From the NCBI RefSeq assembly GCF_009727055.1, contig NC_052359.1, forward strand, positions 20,009,463 to 20,073,462: DNA of 64,000 bases, read 5' to 3'. The notes beneath the pieces were generated by a model. It was not told where the DNA came from. It was given only the letters and a program-made list of their open reading frames with translations, and searched no databases. Positions within the stretch are counted from its first letter, which is position 1. Each line of letters opens with the position of its first letter. A program made the position numbers and the translations under genes. Origin of the DNA: Benincasa hispida. Lineage: Eukaryota; Streptophyta; Magnoliopsida; Cucurbitales; Cucurbitaceae. Shown piece after piece: positions 45,908 through 56,019 of this stretch.

Positions 45908-46327
45908 TCAAAGTATGGCTTCACTCTTTGCCCATTTACTTTGAATGCGTTGGTGCCATTCCTCCCGTGTTAATTCCACTGCTCCATATGGAAAGATTAT
46001 TTTAATGATGAAGGGTCCTGACCACCTGGATTTTAACTTCCCTGGGAACAAATGCAAACGTGAATTGAACAATAGAACTTTTTGGCCAATAACAAGCTCT
46101 TTCTTACTGATGCGTTGGTCGTGCCAACGTTTTGTCTTCTCTTTGTAGAGCTTGTTGTTCTCGTATGCGTTCAATCGCCACTCCTCAGGCTCATTGAGCT
46201 GAAGTTTGCATTGAGCGCCCGCAGCGTCCAAGTTCAAATTTAGCTTCTTAACTGCCCAAAAAGCCTTGTGCTCCAACTCTAAAGGTAAGTGACAAGTTTT
46301 TTCAAATACTAGAGAGTATAGAGACAT
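45908..46327 (-). pseudogene. Integrase C-terminal part (E)
   Basis: [20 protein letters not shown], then [15 protein letters not shown], the [13 protein letters not shown] segment and [20 protein letters not shown] form the C-terminal part of Athila/Tat integrases, ending in a short tail. The frame is open through the segment. It is separated from the catalytic core by a stop/frame change at about 46330-46460. Confidence 0.8.
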
Positions 46328-46464
46328 ACCTATGAGGGTCTTGTAGGTAGTCCTATAGGCCCAGAGTGCTTCATCCAGCCTTTATGCTCAGTTCTTCTGC
46401 ATTGCGTTGACAACTTTCTCCAGGATAGATTTGATTTCTCGATTGGATACTTCAGCTTGACCAT

Positions 46465-46731
46465 TCATTTGTGGATTGTAGGCGGTCGTGATCTTGTGCC
46501 TAACATTATATTTGGAAAGTAATTTAGAAATGATGTGATTAATGAAATGCGTACCTCGTAGCTTATTAGGGCTCTTGGCGTTCCAAATCGTGTGAAGATG
46601 TTCCTGGTAAGAAACTTAGAAACAGTGGATGCATCATTCCTAGCACAAGCTACTGCTTCTACCCACTTTGATACATAGTCTACTGCAAGCAGGATGTATT
46701 GTTGGCCGTAGGATAGGGGAAAAGGTCCCAT
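46465..46731 (-). pseudogene. Integrase catalytic core (E), damaged
   Basis: It begins DFMGPFPLSYGQQYILLAVD, with the first catalytic aspartate in AVDYVSKWVEAVA. The place of the second reads [11 protein letters not shown], where the family has ISD with a following glycine, so that aspartate is replaced by tyrosine. Downstream, the plus-strand text TTCATTTGTGGATTGTAGGC encodes the NPQMNGQ-like region out of frame. This integrase could not be active. Confidence 0.8.
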
Positions 46732-46743
46732 AAAATCAATACC

Positions 46744-47217
46744 TCAAACATCAAACATCTCAACTTCGAGAATATTGTTCAAGAGCATTACGTCTCTTGA
46801 AGAAATATTCCCGATGCGTTGGCAGGGATCACACTTGCGAACAAACTCCCTCACGTCTTTGAAGAGGGTGGGCCAGAAGTATCCACTTTGAAGGATCTTC
46901 GCAGCGGTTCTTTGCCCACCGAAATGCTCTCCGTAGGGAGAGTCATGACACTCAGCCAAGATGCATTGTGTTTCCTTCTCTGGAACGCATCGACACATTA
47001 TGGAGTCAGGGTCTTGTTTATAGAGAAACGGTTCATCCCAAAAATAAAATTTGCTGTCATGTACTAACCGTTTCTTTTGCTGAGAATTGAAGTTCCCAGG
47101 GAATTGCTTGGTAGTTAAATAATTGACTATGTCTGTGTACCAAGGTTCCCTACCTTCAACTCCGAACAGGCTTTCATCAGGAAATGCGTCCTTGATTTCA
47201 CTTTCTTCATCTTGCAT
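46744..47217 (-). pseudogene. Integrase zinc-binding domain and RNase H-integrase linker (E)
   Basis: The frame has EGREPWYTDIVNYLTTKQFP (linker), DSKFYFWDEPFLYKQDPDSI, and the HHCC zinc finger: H of ECHDSPYGEHFGG, second H in EHFGG, and CDPCQR with both cysteines. The domain is complete, and its frame is open. It is split from the catalytic core only by a stop at 46741-46743. Confidence 0.82.
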
Positions 47218-47227
47218 TTCTTAATTT

Positions 47228-47798
47228 TCTAGCCTGGACAGGTGGTCAGCCACCTGATTCTCAGTTCCCTTTCTATCCTGAATATCAATATCAAATTCCT
47301 GTAACAGCAGCACCCATCTTATTAATCTTGGCTTCGCGTCGTTTTTACTCATCAGGAACTTTATGGCTGAGTGATCTGTATAAACGTTGGCTGACGCACC
47401 GACTAAGTAAGATCAAAACTTCTCGATGCCAAACACTATAGCCAACATTTCTTTTTCAGTGTTATGTAGTGTTCCTGAGAGTCATTCAGTGTCCTGGACG
47501 CGTAAGAGATGGGATGTATCAAATTTCCCTTCTTCTACCCTAACATTGTTCCTACTGCAACATCACTCGCGTCGCACATGAGAATAAAACGATGCGTCCA
47601 ATCTAGTGCTATTAGTACCGAAGTTGTAGTCAACGCATATTTCAATGTTTCAAACACATCACAACAGTCTTCATTGAAATCGTAGGGTCGGTTTGCCTCT
47701 AGTAATGCGCTCTGAGGTCGCGCAATTTGAGAAAATCCTCTAACGAACCTTCGATCGAAGCCAGCATGCCCTAGAAAACTTCGTAGAGCTTTAAGATT
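47228..47798 (-). pseudogene. RT C-terminus and RNase H (E), broken
   Basis: Next to the N gap, minus-strand frames give FLGHAGFDRRFVRGFSQIAR, the thumb of gypsy RT, followed by ALLEANRPYDFNEDCCDVFE and, in RNase H, DWTHRFILMCDASDVAVGTM with the first catalytic aspartate. HPISYASRTLNDSQEHYIT follows. Several stops and frame changes interrupt the rest up to LTTCPG. The RT catalytic core itself is hidden in Ns. Confidence 0.75.
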
Positions 47799-48743
47799 NN
47801 NNNNNNNNNNNNNNNNNNNNNNNNNNNNNNNNNNNNNNNNNNNNNNNNNNNNNNNNNNNNNNNNNNNNNNNNNNNNNNNNNNNNNNNNNNNNNNNNNNNN
47901 NNNNNNNNNNNNNNNNNNNNNNNNNNNNNNNNNNNNNNNNNNNNNNNNNNNNNNNNNNNNNNNNNNNNNNNNNNNNNNNNNNNNNNNNNNNNNNNNNNNN
48001 NNNNNNNNNNNNNNNNNNNNNNNNNNNNNNNNNNNNNNNNNNNNNNNNNNNNNNNNNNNNNNNNNNNNNNNNNNNNNNNNNNNNNNNNNNNNNNNNNNNN
48101 NNNNNNNNNNNNNNNNNNNNNNNNNNNNNNNNNNNNNNNNNNNNNNNNNNNNNNNNNNNNNNNNNNNNNNNNNNNNNNNNNNNNNNNNNNNNNNNNNNNN
48201 NNNNNNNNNNNNNNNNNNNNNNNNNNNNNNNNNNNNNNNNNNNNNNNNNNNNNNNNNNNNNNNNNNNNNNNNNNNNNNNNNNNNNNNNNNNNNNNNNNNN
48301 NNNNNNNNNNNNNNNNNNNNNNNNNNNNNNNNNNNNNNNNNNNNNNNNNNNNNNNNNNNNNNNNNNNNNNNNNNNNNNNNNNNNNNNNNNNNNNNNNNNN
48401 NNNNNNNNNNNNNNNNNNNNNNNNNNNNNNNNNNNNNNNNNNNNNNNNNNNNNNNNNNNNNNNNNNNNNNNNNNNNNNNNNNNNNNNNNNNNNNNNNNNN
48501 NNNNNNNNNNNNNNNNNNNNNNNNNNNNNNNNNNNNNNNNNNNNNNNNNNNNNNNNNNNNNNNNNNNNNNNNNNNNNNNNNNNNNNNNNNNNNNNNNNNN
48601 NNNNNNNNNNNNNNNNNNNNNNNNNNNNNNNNNNNNNNNNNNNNNNNNNNNNNNNNNNNNNNNNNNNNNNNNNNNNNNNNNNNNNNNNNNNNNNNNNNNN
48701 NNNNNNNNNNNNNNNNNNNNNNNNNNNNNNNNNNNNNNNNNNN
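47799..48743. other. Assembly gap of 945 N
   Basis: A run of N sits between the protease region and the RT thumb of gypsy E. It hides most of the RT domain. ORFs that span it are meaningless. Confidence 0.98.
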
Positions 48744-49419
48744 CTGGTTCTTTCAGGTTCTCCTCTAACGTGAGGATCTCGCATACATGGGTCTCTTCTT
48801 CAGGTAACTCTATACTATTCAGTTGACAATCTTCACCATCCGGGAGCTTTAATACGTTTAACACAATAAACTTCACCTCTCGATTTTCTACACACATAGT
48901 TAATTCTCCTTTATGCACGTCGATTAAAACTTTTCTAGTAGCTAAGAATGGGCATCCAAGGATATTTGGTACCTCCCTATCTGCTTTATAGTCCAAGATG
49001 ATAAAATCTGCTGAGAATATGAAGTTGTCAACCTTTACCAGAACGTCTTCAATCTTTCCTTCAAGGTACTTAATTGTTCTGTCAGCGAGCTGAAGAGTAA
49101 CAGAAGTGGGTTGTACTTCACGAATTCCCAGTTTCTTAAAGATTGAGAGTGGCTTGAGATTAATGTTGGCTCCCGAATCGTACAACGCATGTCCCACATC
49201 CAACCCTCCGATCGAGCAAGGAACTGTGAAGCTCGCAGGGTCCTTCTGTTTCTTGGGTAGACTGTTGCTTACTAATGCATTGCACTCCTGCGTTAGCGCG
49301 ATTACTTCCGTCTCGCTGACTCTTCTTTTCTTCGTCAAAATGTCCTTAAAAAATTTGACATATGTTGGCATTTGCTCCAAGGCCTCTATAAATAGAATGT
49401 TGATATGAAATTCCCTCAA
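48744..49419 (-). pseudogene. Gypsy protease region (E)
   Basis: The frame from MREFHINILFIEALEQMPTY runs through KFFKDILTKKRRVSETEVIA into the retropepsin-like fold: SIGGLDVGHALYDSGANINL with the catalytic DSGA, then KKLGIREVQPTSVTLQLADR and ILGCPFLATRKVLIDVHKGE. About 225 residues are open, the longest intact stretch of the element, and it ends in the N gap. Protease would cut gag-pol into its parts. Upstream, gag is in another frame, probably because of the seam at 49939. Confidence 0.85.
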
Positions 49420-49463
49420 GAGCTCAAGAAAGCGCTTGAATTTTTGTTCATCATTCTTCTATA

Positions 49464-50147
49464 TCAGACGTCTAGGGAATGGTGTGTTCAGAGGCACTGC
49501 AGATTTTCCCGCAATAGACGTACTAGGTTTTGAATGGCTTGTGGTCTCAGGCGTTCTTTCTTCTTGATCTTCTACTACCATTGAACGTGTGTTGCGTTCT
49601 TTTGAAGGACTGTTGGTTCTTGGATTCATTCTTCTTTCTTAAAGAGCTTTTCCACTTCGCAACGTCACTCCGTGACATTGCTCCTTTCCATTGTTGTTCC
49701 CAGGAGTTTCAGTGTTGCTAGGTAGAACTCTAGGCTGCTTGTTCTTTAACTCGCTTGTTATCTACCCTACCTGTATTTCCAGGTTTCTGATAGACGACGC
49801 TTGGCTTTTCAGCAACGCGTCATTCTGGGCTATGTACTCCTTTAATAGGTTCTCAAGCAGAGATCCTGAGCTTGACGCCTGTCCTCCTCTATTAAAGGAC
49901 TGTTGATGTTGCTGATGTGTTGGTTGAAATGCAGGCGGNTCATCAGACGTCTAGGGAATGGTGTGTTCAGCGGCACCGCAGGTTTTCCCGCGTTAGACGT
50001 ACTTGGTTCTGAATGGCTTGTGGTCTCAGGCGTTATTTTGGGCTATTTACTCCTTTAATAGGTTCTCAAGTGGAGACCTCCTCTATTAAAGGACTGTTGA
50101 TGTTGCTGATGTGTTGGTTGAAATGCAGGCGGCGGTCCCTGCCTTTT
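49464..50147 (-). pseudogene. Gag-protease junction of E with assembly duplication
   Basis: Two versions of the same sequence lie on either side of the N at 49939: ATCAGACGTCTAGGGAATGG starts both (49464 and 49942). The second lacks about 260 bases after GTCTCAGGCGTT. Both end in TTGGTTGAAATGCAGGCGG. The true junction probably contains only one version, so the frames here cannot be trusted. Confidence 0.7.
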
Positions 50148-51368
50148 CTATTGGTTTGCCCCTGGGTGGTGCTCCTGATGATTTTCTCCTGTCCAAGAAA
50201 AATTTGGATGGTTCCTCCATCCAGGATTATATGTATTGGAAAATGGGTTGTTTTTAATGAAACATATTGACTGAGGATTTTGCAGGCAATCCGCATAGGA
50301 GTGAGGATCTCCACAGCCTATACAGTTAACCATGGGCTGCTCGAACGCTTCTACCTAATTCACCTTCTGTTGATTTGATGCGTTTCCTAATGATATGTTC
50401 TACAAAAGGCTGGTCATCTTAGCCATTTATGCAGAAAATGTGGCTATTGCATTGGAATCGATAGAGTTAACATTCTGAGATCTCTTCTTCCTATCAACTC
50501 TTCCATCATACGTATCGTCCACCCATTCCATGTTGTGCTTAGCAATGTGGTCTAATATCTCTTTAGCCTCGGTGTAAGATTTATCCATAATTCCACCAGC
50601 CGCCGCTATGTCTGCTGCCATCTGTGATGCTCTATTCAATCCACCATAAAAAGTCTCCATTTGGATAGTTAGTGGTAGTCCATGGTTCGGGCAATTTTTG
50701 ACCAATCCCTTAAAATGCTCCTATGCGGCACTTAAGGTCTCAGCTTCTTCTTATTCAAAGTTCATAATCTCTCGACGCCTCCTCTCATTGGTGGTAGGTG
50801 GGAAGTATTTTTGCATAAATTTCTCCACCAACTTCTCCCAGGTGCTGATTTCACTAGACTCTAGTGAGCTTATCCATTGTTTTGCGTCATCACGCAAAGA
50901 ATAGGGGAACAAAGAAAGCCTGATTGCCTCTGGGGTGATTCTAGGAATCACAAATGAATCACACATTTCCAGGAAATGCTTCATGTGGCCGTGAGGATTT
51001 TCACCACGACCACCACCAAATTGTCCAGAAGTCTAGAGCATTTGAAGCATTACAGATTTCATCTCGAACCTCGTCCCATCAGGAATTAGTTATATGATTC
51101 CTGGAGAGAAATCATACCGTACAGGGGACGCGTACTCACTCATGGGATGCGTGCTACTGTTCGCCATTAGGATCGGATTTTGTGCAGCATGAGCTAGTTG
51201 CTAAGCTAAGTTCTGATTTGCCTGTTATTCCTTCGTTGCTCGTTGCCTGTTCTATTGTCTGAGAAGTTGTTTCCTCAACCTTCGACGACGATTAGATCGA
51301 TTTCTACGTCAGAAGGTCCTTTCAATCTCGGGGTCGTATATGAATTCAACAGTGCTCTCCCTGCTCAT
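50148..51368 (-). pseudogene. Gypsy gag (E), interrupted by stops
   Basis: Gag starts at ATG 51368 (MSRESTVEFIYDPEIERTF) and keeps one frame to about 50148 with several in-frame stops (for example after IERTF, after SPGII, after LQML and at about 50748). The retrotransposon-gag domain reads MKHFLEMCDSFVIPRITPEA, SLFPYSLRDDAKQW and STWEKLVEKFMQKYFPP. The C-terminal zinc knuckle is CIGCGDPHSYADC, followed by NTYNPGWRNHPNFSW, a signature of Athila/Tat gag. Many stops are single-base changes of sense codons such as CAG to TAG, suggesting decay by C-to-T transition. Confidence 0.85.
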
Positions 51369-51466
51369 AAACGTTCACAAGCTTAGGCTTGGCTTGTAAT
51401 ACTCCATCGACTAAAGTGTTCCTACAAAAGATACAACAAAATTTCTGGTTAGTTTTGTTTCTGAAT

Positions 51467-51483
51467 CCCCAGCAATGGTGTCA
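51467..51483 (-). other. Primer-binding site of gypsy E
   Basis: On the minus strand TGACACCATTGCTGGGG follows the 5' LTR. It is a decayed form of TGGCGCCGTTGCCGGGG, complementary to the 3' end of tRNA-Asp. Confidence 0.75.
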
Positions 51484-51489
51484 AAAATT

Positions 51490-53050
51490 TGTTTGTTGCT
51501 ATCGTGATTCGCATTAGGAGTGTATTGCATAAAATAAATTGGAAGAATAAGTTCTAAGTGATGTGTTGATGCTTTGATGTGTTTATGTAATTGTAACATG
51601 TTGGTGCATTAAAGATATGCAACAGAACGTACAACATTCCTTCTATTGACGTTTTAGGTTTTCCTAAACTAGACCCAAGTATTAATCTAATTTAGATTCC
51701 TGGTAAGTCCAGGGTCGAACTTAGGGATTCAGTTAAACTAACGCAGACTTTGCGTTGTAGTTGTTGTAGGGGTTTCCTAAAATATATGAAGAAATGTGTT
51801 ATTTACACTAAAGTTTTGTGCTTGTGCAAGAAGATACAAAAGAGTTGAGAAGTGAGTGATGGATCATACGAAAATGGAGTTTAATGTAAATGGTATGCAT
51901 CGATCTATGATGAATGTACACAAACCAGAGTGTGATGTGGATGAGATGAGATGATTTGCTTATCTTTGTTTATGCGTTAGACTTTATTCAACACTTCTCA
52001 ATGCGATTAACATACAAAACCTATCTCTAGGAAGCATGCGTCTAACACAGAATGCAATAGACATCAGTAAGTCTATCTCTAGATGTACTAGGCGTCCTAA
52101 TTGATGTTGGCTTATCTATTCTTTCGAATAATCTAAGCTAAGGATGCTTTCACCAATTGATCAAGATGGCATAAGCATTTGAAATGAGATTTTGCATAAA
52201 GTATAGATGCATTCAACATAAACAAGAAATAAACAATGGCAAAGTATGATGGATCAAATATATGAATTTTATAAAGAAGCATATTGTCTTTACAAAAGCA
52301 ATATTTAATCAGATGAAATGAAAGCGATAAATGAGATGAAAGAAACTGAGTCAAGCCGCAGAGTACAATCTCTTGTATCTCTTTGGTTCAATCTAGTTGT
52401 GTATAATCACTTGTATAGGAGTTGGACGAAGTGTATTTTTCAAGCTTGACTTCCTCCGCTCTCTGATCGGCAGTGATGGTGGTTCTCAACCGTTCTGATC
52501 ATCTTAGCACCACAGCACAACTTCTAAAGAACTAAAACTATGACTACGCTAATTATGAGAGTGAGAATCTTGAAAATTTCTATGTATGTATTTGTATTTT
52601 TGTGTTCTGGAGGGACTTCATCTATTTATAGGCGTTGGTCATCTCCACTTGGTAATGGGCAGCATTAAAGTCCATGCCTTGGTCAGCCGCCTGACACTCA
52701 GAAGCTTTTCAGATGCTTCCTGCTACAGGTACACATACTTGCAAGTGGTGATGTGACACAATCAGCCTGGATCAATGAATCTTCTCTGCGTCGAATTCCC
52801 TCCGACGCATGACCCATGCGTTAGATCTTTTGCCTGCGGCACTTCTTAATGATGCGTTAGCTTCTTCTTAAAATCCTGCAATACAATGCGTTAGTGCCAC
52901 AGTATTTAGTAATAAAACTTCTTTTGCATTAGTTTGCTAATGTTTGAGTAATTCCACACGTTTCTTCTAAAAATGAGGAGAATTTATCATTAAAAACTTT
53001 AGTTGTTCCAACTTAAAAGCAAAAATAACTTGTATTTCTACAAGTTATTA
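51490..53050 (-). repeat. 5' LTR of gypsy E
   Basis: It runs from TGTTTGTTGCTATCG to CTACAAGTTATTA, 1561 bases. A minus-strand CCTATAAATAG box (about 52622-52632) is the probable promoter of the element. It differs from the other LTR by scattered substitutions and small indels. Confidence 0.88.
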
Positions 53051-53055
53051 GTACT
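53051..53055. other. Target-site duplication of gypsy E, right
   Basis: GTACT after the LTR end; matches 40071-40075. Confidence 0.85.
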
Positions 53056-53394
53056 TAAGTTGACGGGTTACAGAACACCTCCTACCTAGGGATTATGGCT
53101 GAATAATTGGATGTTGGTAACTGGTTTTATGAGCATACATGAGTGATGTGAGGTAATAAAATGGTTTATTACCTAGAAATCATAGATTAAAATCTAATTA
53201 TAAGAGTTATATTTGGATAAACCACATAGACTTAGGGTTGTTTTCTTAGTCAAAAAGAACCTAAATATAATCTACCTAAAATAGAACACTTCAATGGCAG
53301 TTTAATAACTTGTATATGATAGAGTTATTAGAAAACTTCAGTGGGAGATTAATAACATATATGATACGTTATTTTTAGCTCTCACGTCTTTAAG

Positions 53395-53815
53395 AGTTCA
53401 CAATCCAGATTTAAGCGGTACTTCGTGTCACTCTGGAAGTGACCTCCCTATGGAAAGTATTTTTAGCTTAAATCTAGATTTCGATCAATAAGAGGAAGTT
53501 GTTCAAACATAAGTCTATTATACGATAAATAGACTTCAACTGCCACGTCTCCACATAGTTTACACCGTGAGATTCATATGATGCTTCGTGTCACCCTAGA
53601 AGTGGCCTCCCAATGGAGAGTGTTTTGTATGAGTCAATATTAAGGTAAACATAGGAAGTAGTTCATAGTAAGTGGGTGAAGGATATGTGTCAATATATCC
53701 TATGGTCTTCTCCATTAGTCTGAACCGTGAGATTCCTGTGTTGTGCCTGCTGGTTAGCTTTAAGCGGCCCTTCGCTAGTCGTTTAGCGACGGCTATCCCC
53801 ACGGAGGGTTGTAAC
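53395..53815 (+). repeat. Three direct-repeat units in the A2 leader
   Basis: Units start near 53395, 53565 and 53725. The first two share CTTCGTGTCAC, GAAGTG and CCTCCC followed by ATGGA; the last two share ACCGTGAGATTC; the first and third share TTTAAGCGG. The counterparts in copy A are at 26495-26780. They lie just before gag. Confidence 0.65.
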
Positions 53816-54214
53816 ATAGGATTCGGAACAACCCAGGCTTTAGTAAAATGAATAAGGTTTTATAGTTCCGCTTTGGATATTATCTTCTATTTTGGAGGCA
53901 AGTTCATACCGTTCTATAAGATCTGAAAATGGCTAGTCATACTTACAAGAATTACTAAGTTGTTAGTAAAAATCTTGACCGAAAACAAAGACTAGACAAC
54001 TATAGGAATAAGAGTTATTCTAGGGATAGTGTTTGGTCAAAATTGTTTGTTTTAGTGAAGGAGAATCTAACTGCCCCACGGTAGCATAGATTCTGGCTCA
54101 CTAAAATATCATTGCAAATAATAATGGTTATGGGTACATTATTACTTTTTGCTAAAATTTGATTTTGGATTTAGTTACAATTTGCTAATTATAATTTGTT
54201 TGAATTTTATCAGC

Positions 54215-54440
54215 ATGTCGAATTCTAAAATACTCACTTCCGATATTATTAACAGTAAAATCAAATCAACAAACAAATTACTAGCGGTTGATTACACCAA
54301 CAGAGTTTTAACAGAGGATTTTTCTCTATCTCCCAACTCATCTAAAATTATGAATTATGTAGATGAGAGTGCTGAATTCGAATAACAAGATAAATATGAT
54401 TTATTTATTATCGAAGCATGTTTAGTGGAAAACGATAAAA
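54215..54440 (+). pseudogene. copia gag remnant (A2), mostly deleted
   Basis: The start MSNSKILTSDIINSKIKSTN is followed by VLTEDFSLSPNSS, which resembles FVLTEECPPVPNS of copy A, and then by AEFE, a stop, and QDKYDLFIIEACLVENDKI, which already belongs to the gag-protease junction. About 250-300 residues of gag, including the zinc knuckle, are missing. The ATG was chosen because MSNS matches the usual gag start and follows the conserved leader end. Confidence 0.75.
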
Positions 54441-54960
54441 TCTGGATAATTGATTCAGGTACCGCTAATCATGTATGTACTATCTCACAAGAAACAAGTT
54501 CCTGGAAACAGTTAACTGAACGTGAAACAATTTTTAAGGTAGAGACCGGGGAGATTGTTTGAGTCAAAGTAGTGGGAGATATGAAGTTATTTATAGGAGA
54601 TAAGTACATTTATTTGAAAAATGTATATTATATTCCTTCTATGAAAAGGAATCTAATTTCTATCTCTTATTTTCTAGAACAAAATAATAATGTTTATTTC
54701 AAAAATGGTGAAGTGTTCATCAAAATGGGAAATAAGCAGATTTGCTCAACAAAATTGGAAAATAACTTATACATGTTAAAACCAACTGAGGTCAAAGCTG
54801 TTTTGAACATAGAGATGTTTAAAACTGCTGGGACTCATAAGAATAGGAAGATTTCTCCAAATGCCTATCTTTGGCACTTGAGACTGGGTCACATAAATCT
54901 CAACAGATTGAGAGATTGGTTAAGAACAGTCATTTAAATAAGTTGGAAGACAATTCATTA
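54440..54960 (+). pseudogene. copia protease and pre-integrase region (A2)
   Basis: The protease active site is IIDSGTANHVCTISQETSSW (DSGT in place of DSGA). A stop follows ETGEIV. Then an open frame (54572-54937) has KLFIGDKYIYLKNVYYIPSM, KRNLISISYFLEQNNNVYF and the pre-integrase zinc segment YLWHLRLGHINLN, before a slip at RLRDWLRTVI. Confidence 0.8.
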
Positions 54961-55900
54961 CCACTATGTGAGTCCTTTCTTGAGGTTAAAATGACAAAAA
55001 TATCTTTTTCTGAAAGGTCTTAGAGCCAAAGAACCACTAGAGCTAATTCACTCAGACCTCTGTGGGCCTCTAAATGTTAGAGCAAGAGGAGGTTATGAAT
55101 ATTTCATTAGTTTTATAGATGATTATTCCAGGTATGGGCATATTTACCTAATGCGCCAAAAGTCTGAAACTTTTGAAAAGTTCAAAGAGTACAAGGCTGA
55201 GGTTGAAAACCAATTAGGTAAAAAGATTAAAACACTTCGATCGGATCGAGGTGGTGTGTTTAGGGACATAGAATCCTAGAACTATTTGATAGAACATGAA
55301 ATTCAGTCTCAACTCACAGCCCCTGGCACACCTCAGCAGAACGGTATGGTAAAAAGGAGAAATAGAACCTTGTTGGACATGGTTCGTTCCATGATGAGTT
55401 GCATTCAGTTACCAAATTCTTTTTGGGGACACGCAGTTGGGACTGCGGTGTATATTTTGAACATAGTTTTCTAAAAAATCGTTTCTGAAATGCCTTACAA
55501 GCTCTGGATGAGACGTAAAGAAAATTTACGTCACTTTAGGATTTGGGGTTGTCCAGTACATGTGTTGGTGCAAAATCCTAAAAACTTGGAACACCATTCA
55601 AAAGTATGCCTATTTGTAGGCTACCCAAAAGAAACAAAAGGTGGTTTCTTTTATGATCCTCAGGAAGATAAAGTGTTTGTATCGGCAAATGCAACTTTCC
55701 TAGAGGAAGATTATATAAAGAATCATCAACCTCGCAGTAAGCTAGTAATAGAAGAAATGTCTAGAGAAATGAAAAATGCATCAACAAGAGTTGTTGATCG
55801 AGCAGGTTCTTCAACAAGAGTTATTGATCGAGCAGGTCCGTCAACAAGAGTTGTTGATGAAACTGATACTTCACATCCTTCTCAAGAGTTGAGAATGCCT
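54960..55900 (+). pseudogene. copia integrase (A2), catalytic Glu lost
   Basis: The zinc segment reads LCESFLEVKMTK, with the second cysteine replaced by phenylalanine. The core has LELIHSDLCGPLNVRARGGY, the first aspartate in FIDDYSRYGHIYL and the second in LRSDRGGVF. The glutamate motif reads QQNGMVKRRNRTLLDMV, where copy A1 has ISERKNR, so the catalytic glutamate is replaced by lysine. A stop lies after DIES and another after ILNIVF. The C-terminal part (55490 on) is open, with HVLVQNPKNLEHHSKVCLFV and FYDPQEDKVFVSANATFLEE. Confidence 0.83.
55770..55870 (+). repeat. In-frame triplicated STRVVDRAG motif (A2)
   Basis: The translated text is ASTRVVDRAGSSTRVIDRAG then PSTRVVDE. The ten-residue unit (30 bases, TCAACAAGAGTTGTTGATCG) occurs three times. 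Copies A1 (TLTRVVEEGSTSTRVVD) and A (STRVVD) have one or two units, so copy number varies in the linker between integrase and RT. Confidence 0.75.
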
Positions 55901-56019
55901 CGTCGTAGTGGGAGGGTTGTGCAACAGTCTAATCGATACATGGGTTTCATTGAAACTCAAGTTATCATACCAGATGATAGTTTAAAGGATACATTGTCTT
56001 TTAATCAAGCAATGAACGA

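Larger units (their letters stand above)
40076..53050 (-). mobile_element. Complete gypsy element E (Athila/Tat-like) with extra ORF
   Basis: The element is 12,975 bases long with LTRs of about 1.55 kb, a perfect 5-base target duplication, a tRNA-Asp-type primer-binding site, gag, protease, RT/RNase H (mostly in an N gap), integrase, an additional ORF after integrase, a 3' cassette and a polypurine tract. Order RT-RNase H-integrase marks it as Ty3/gypsy. The PBS type, zinc-knuckle plus NTYNPGWRNHPNFSW gag end, and the extra ORF point to the Athila/Tat branch (family knowledge). It inserted in the leader of copia A2. Stops in gag and a lost integrase aspartate show it is dead or misassembled. 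Confidence 0.88.

Noticed and set aside
47771..49419. Two long minus-strand ORFs across 47799-48743
   Set aside because: Most of their length is N translated as X. Only the protease part (48744-49419) is real sequence.
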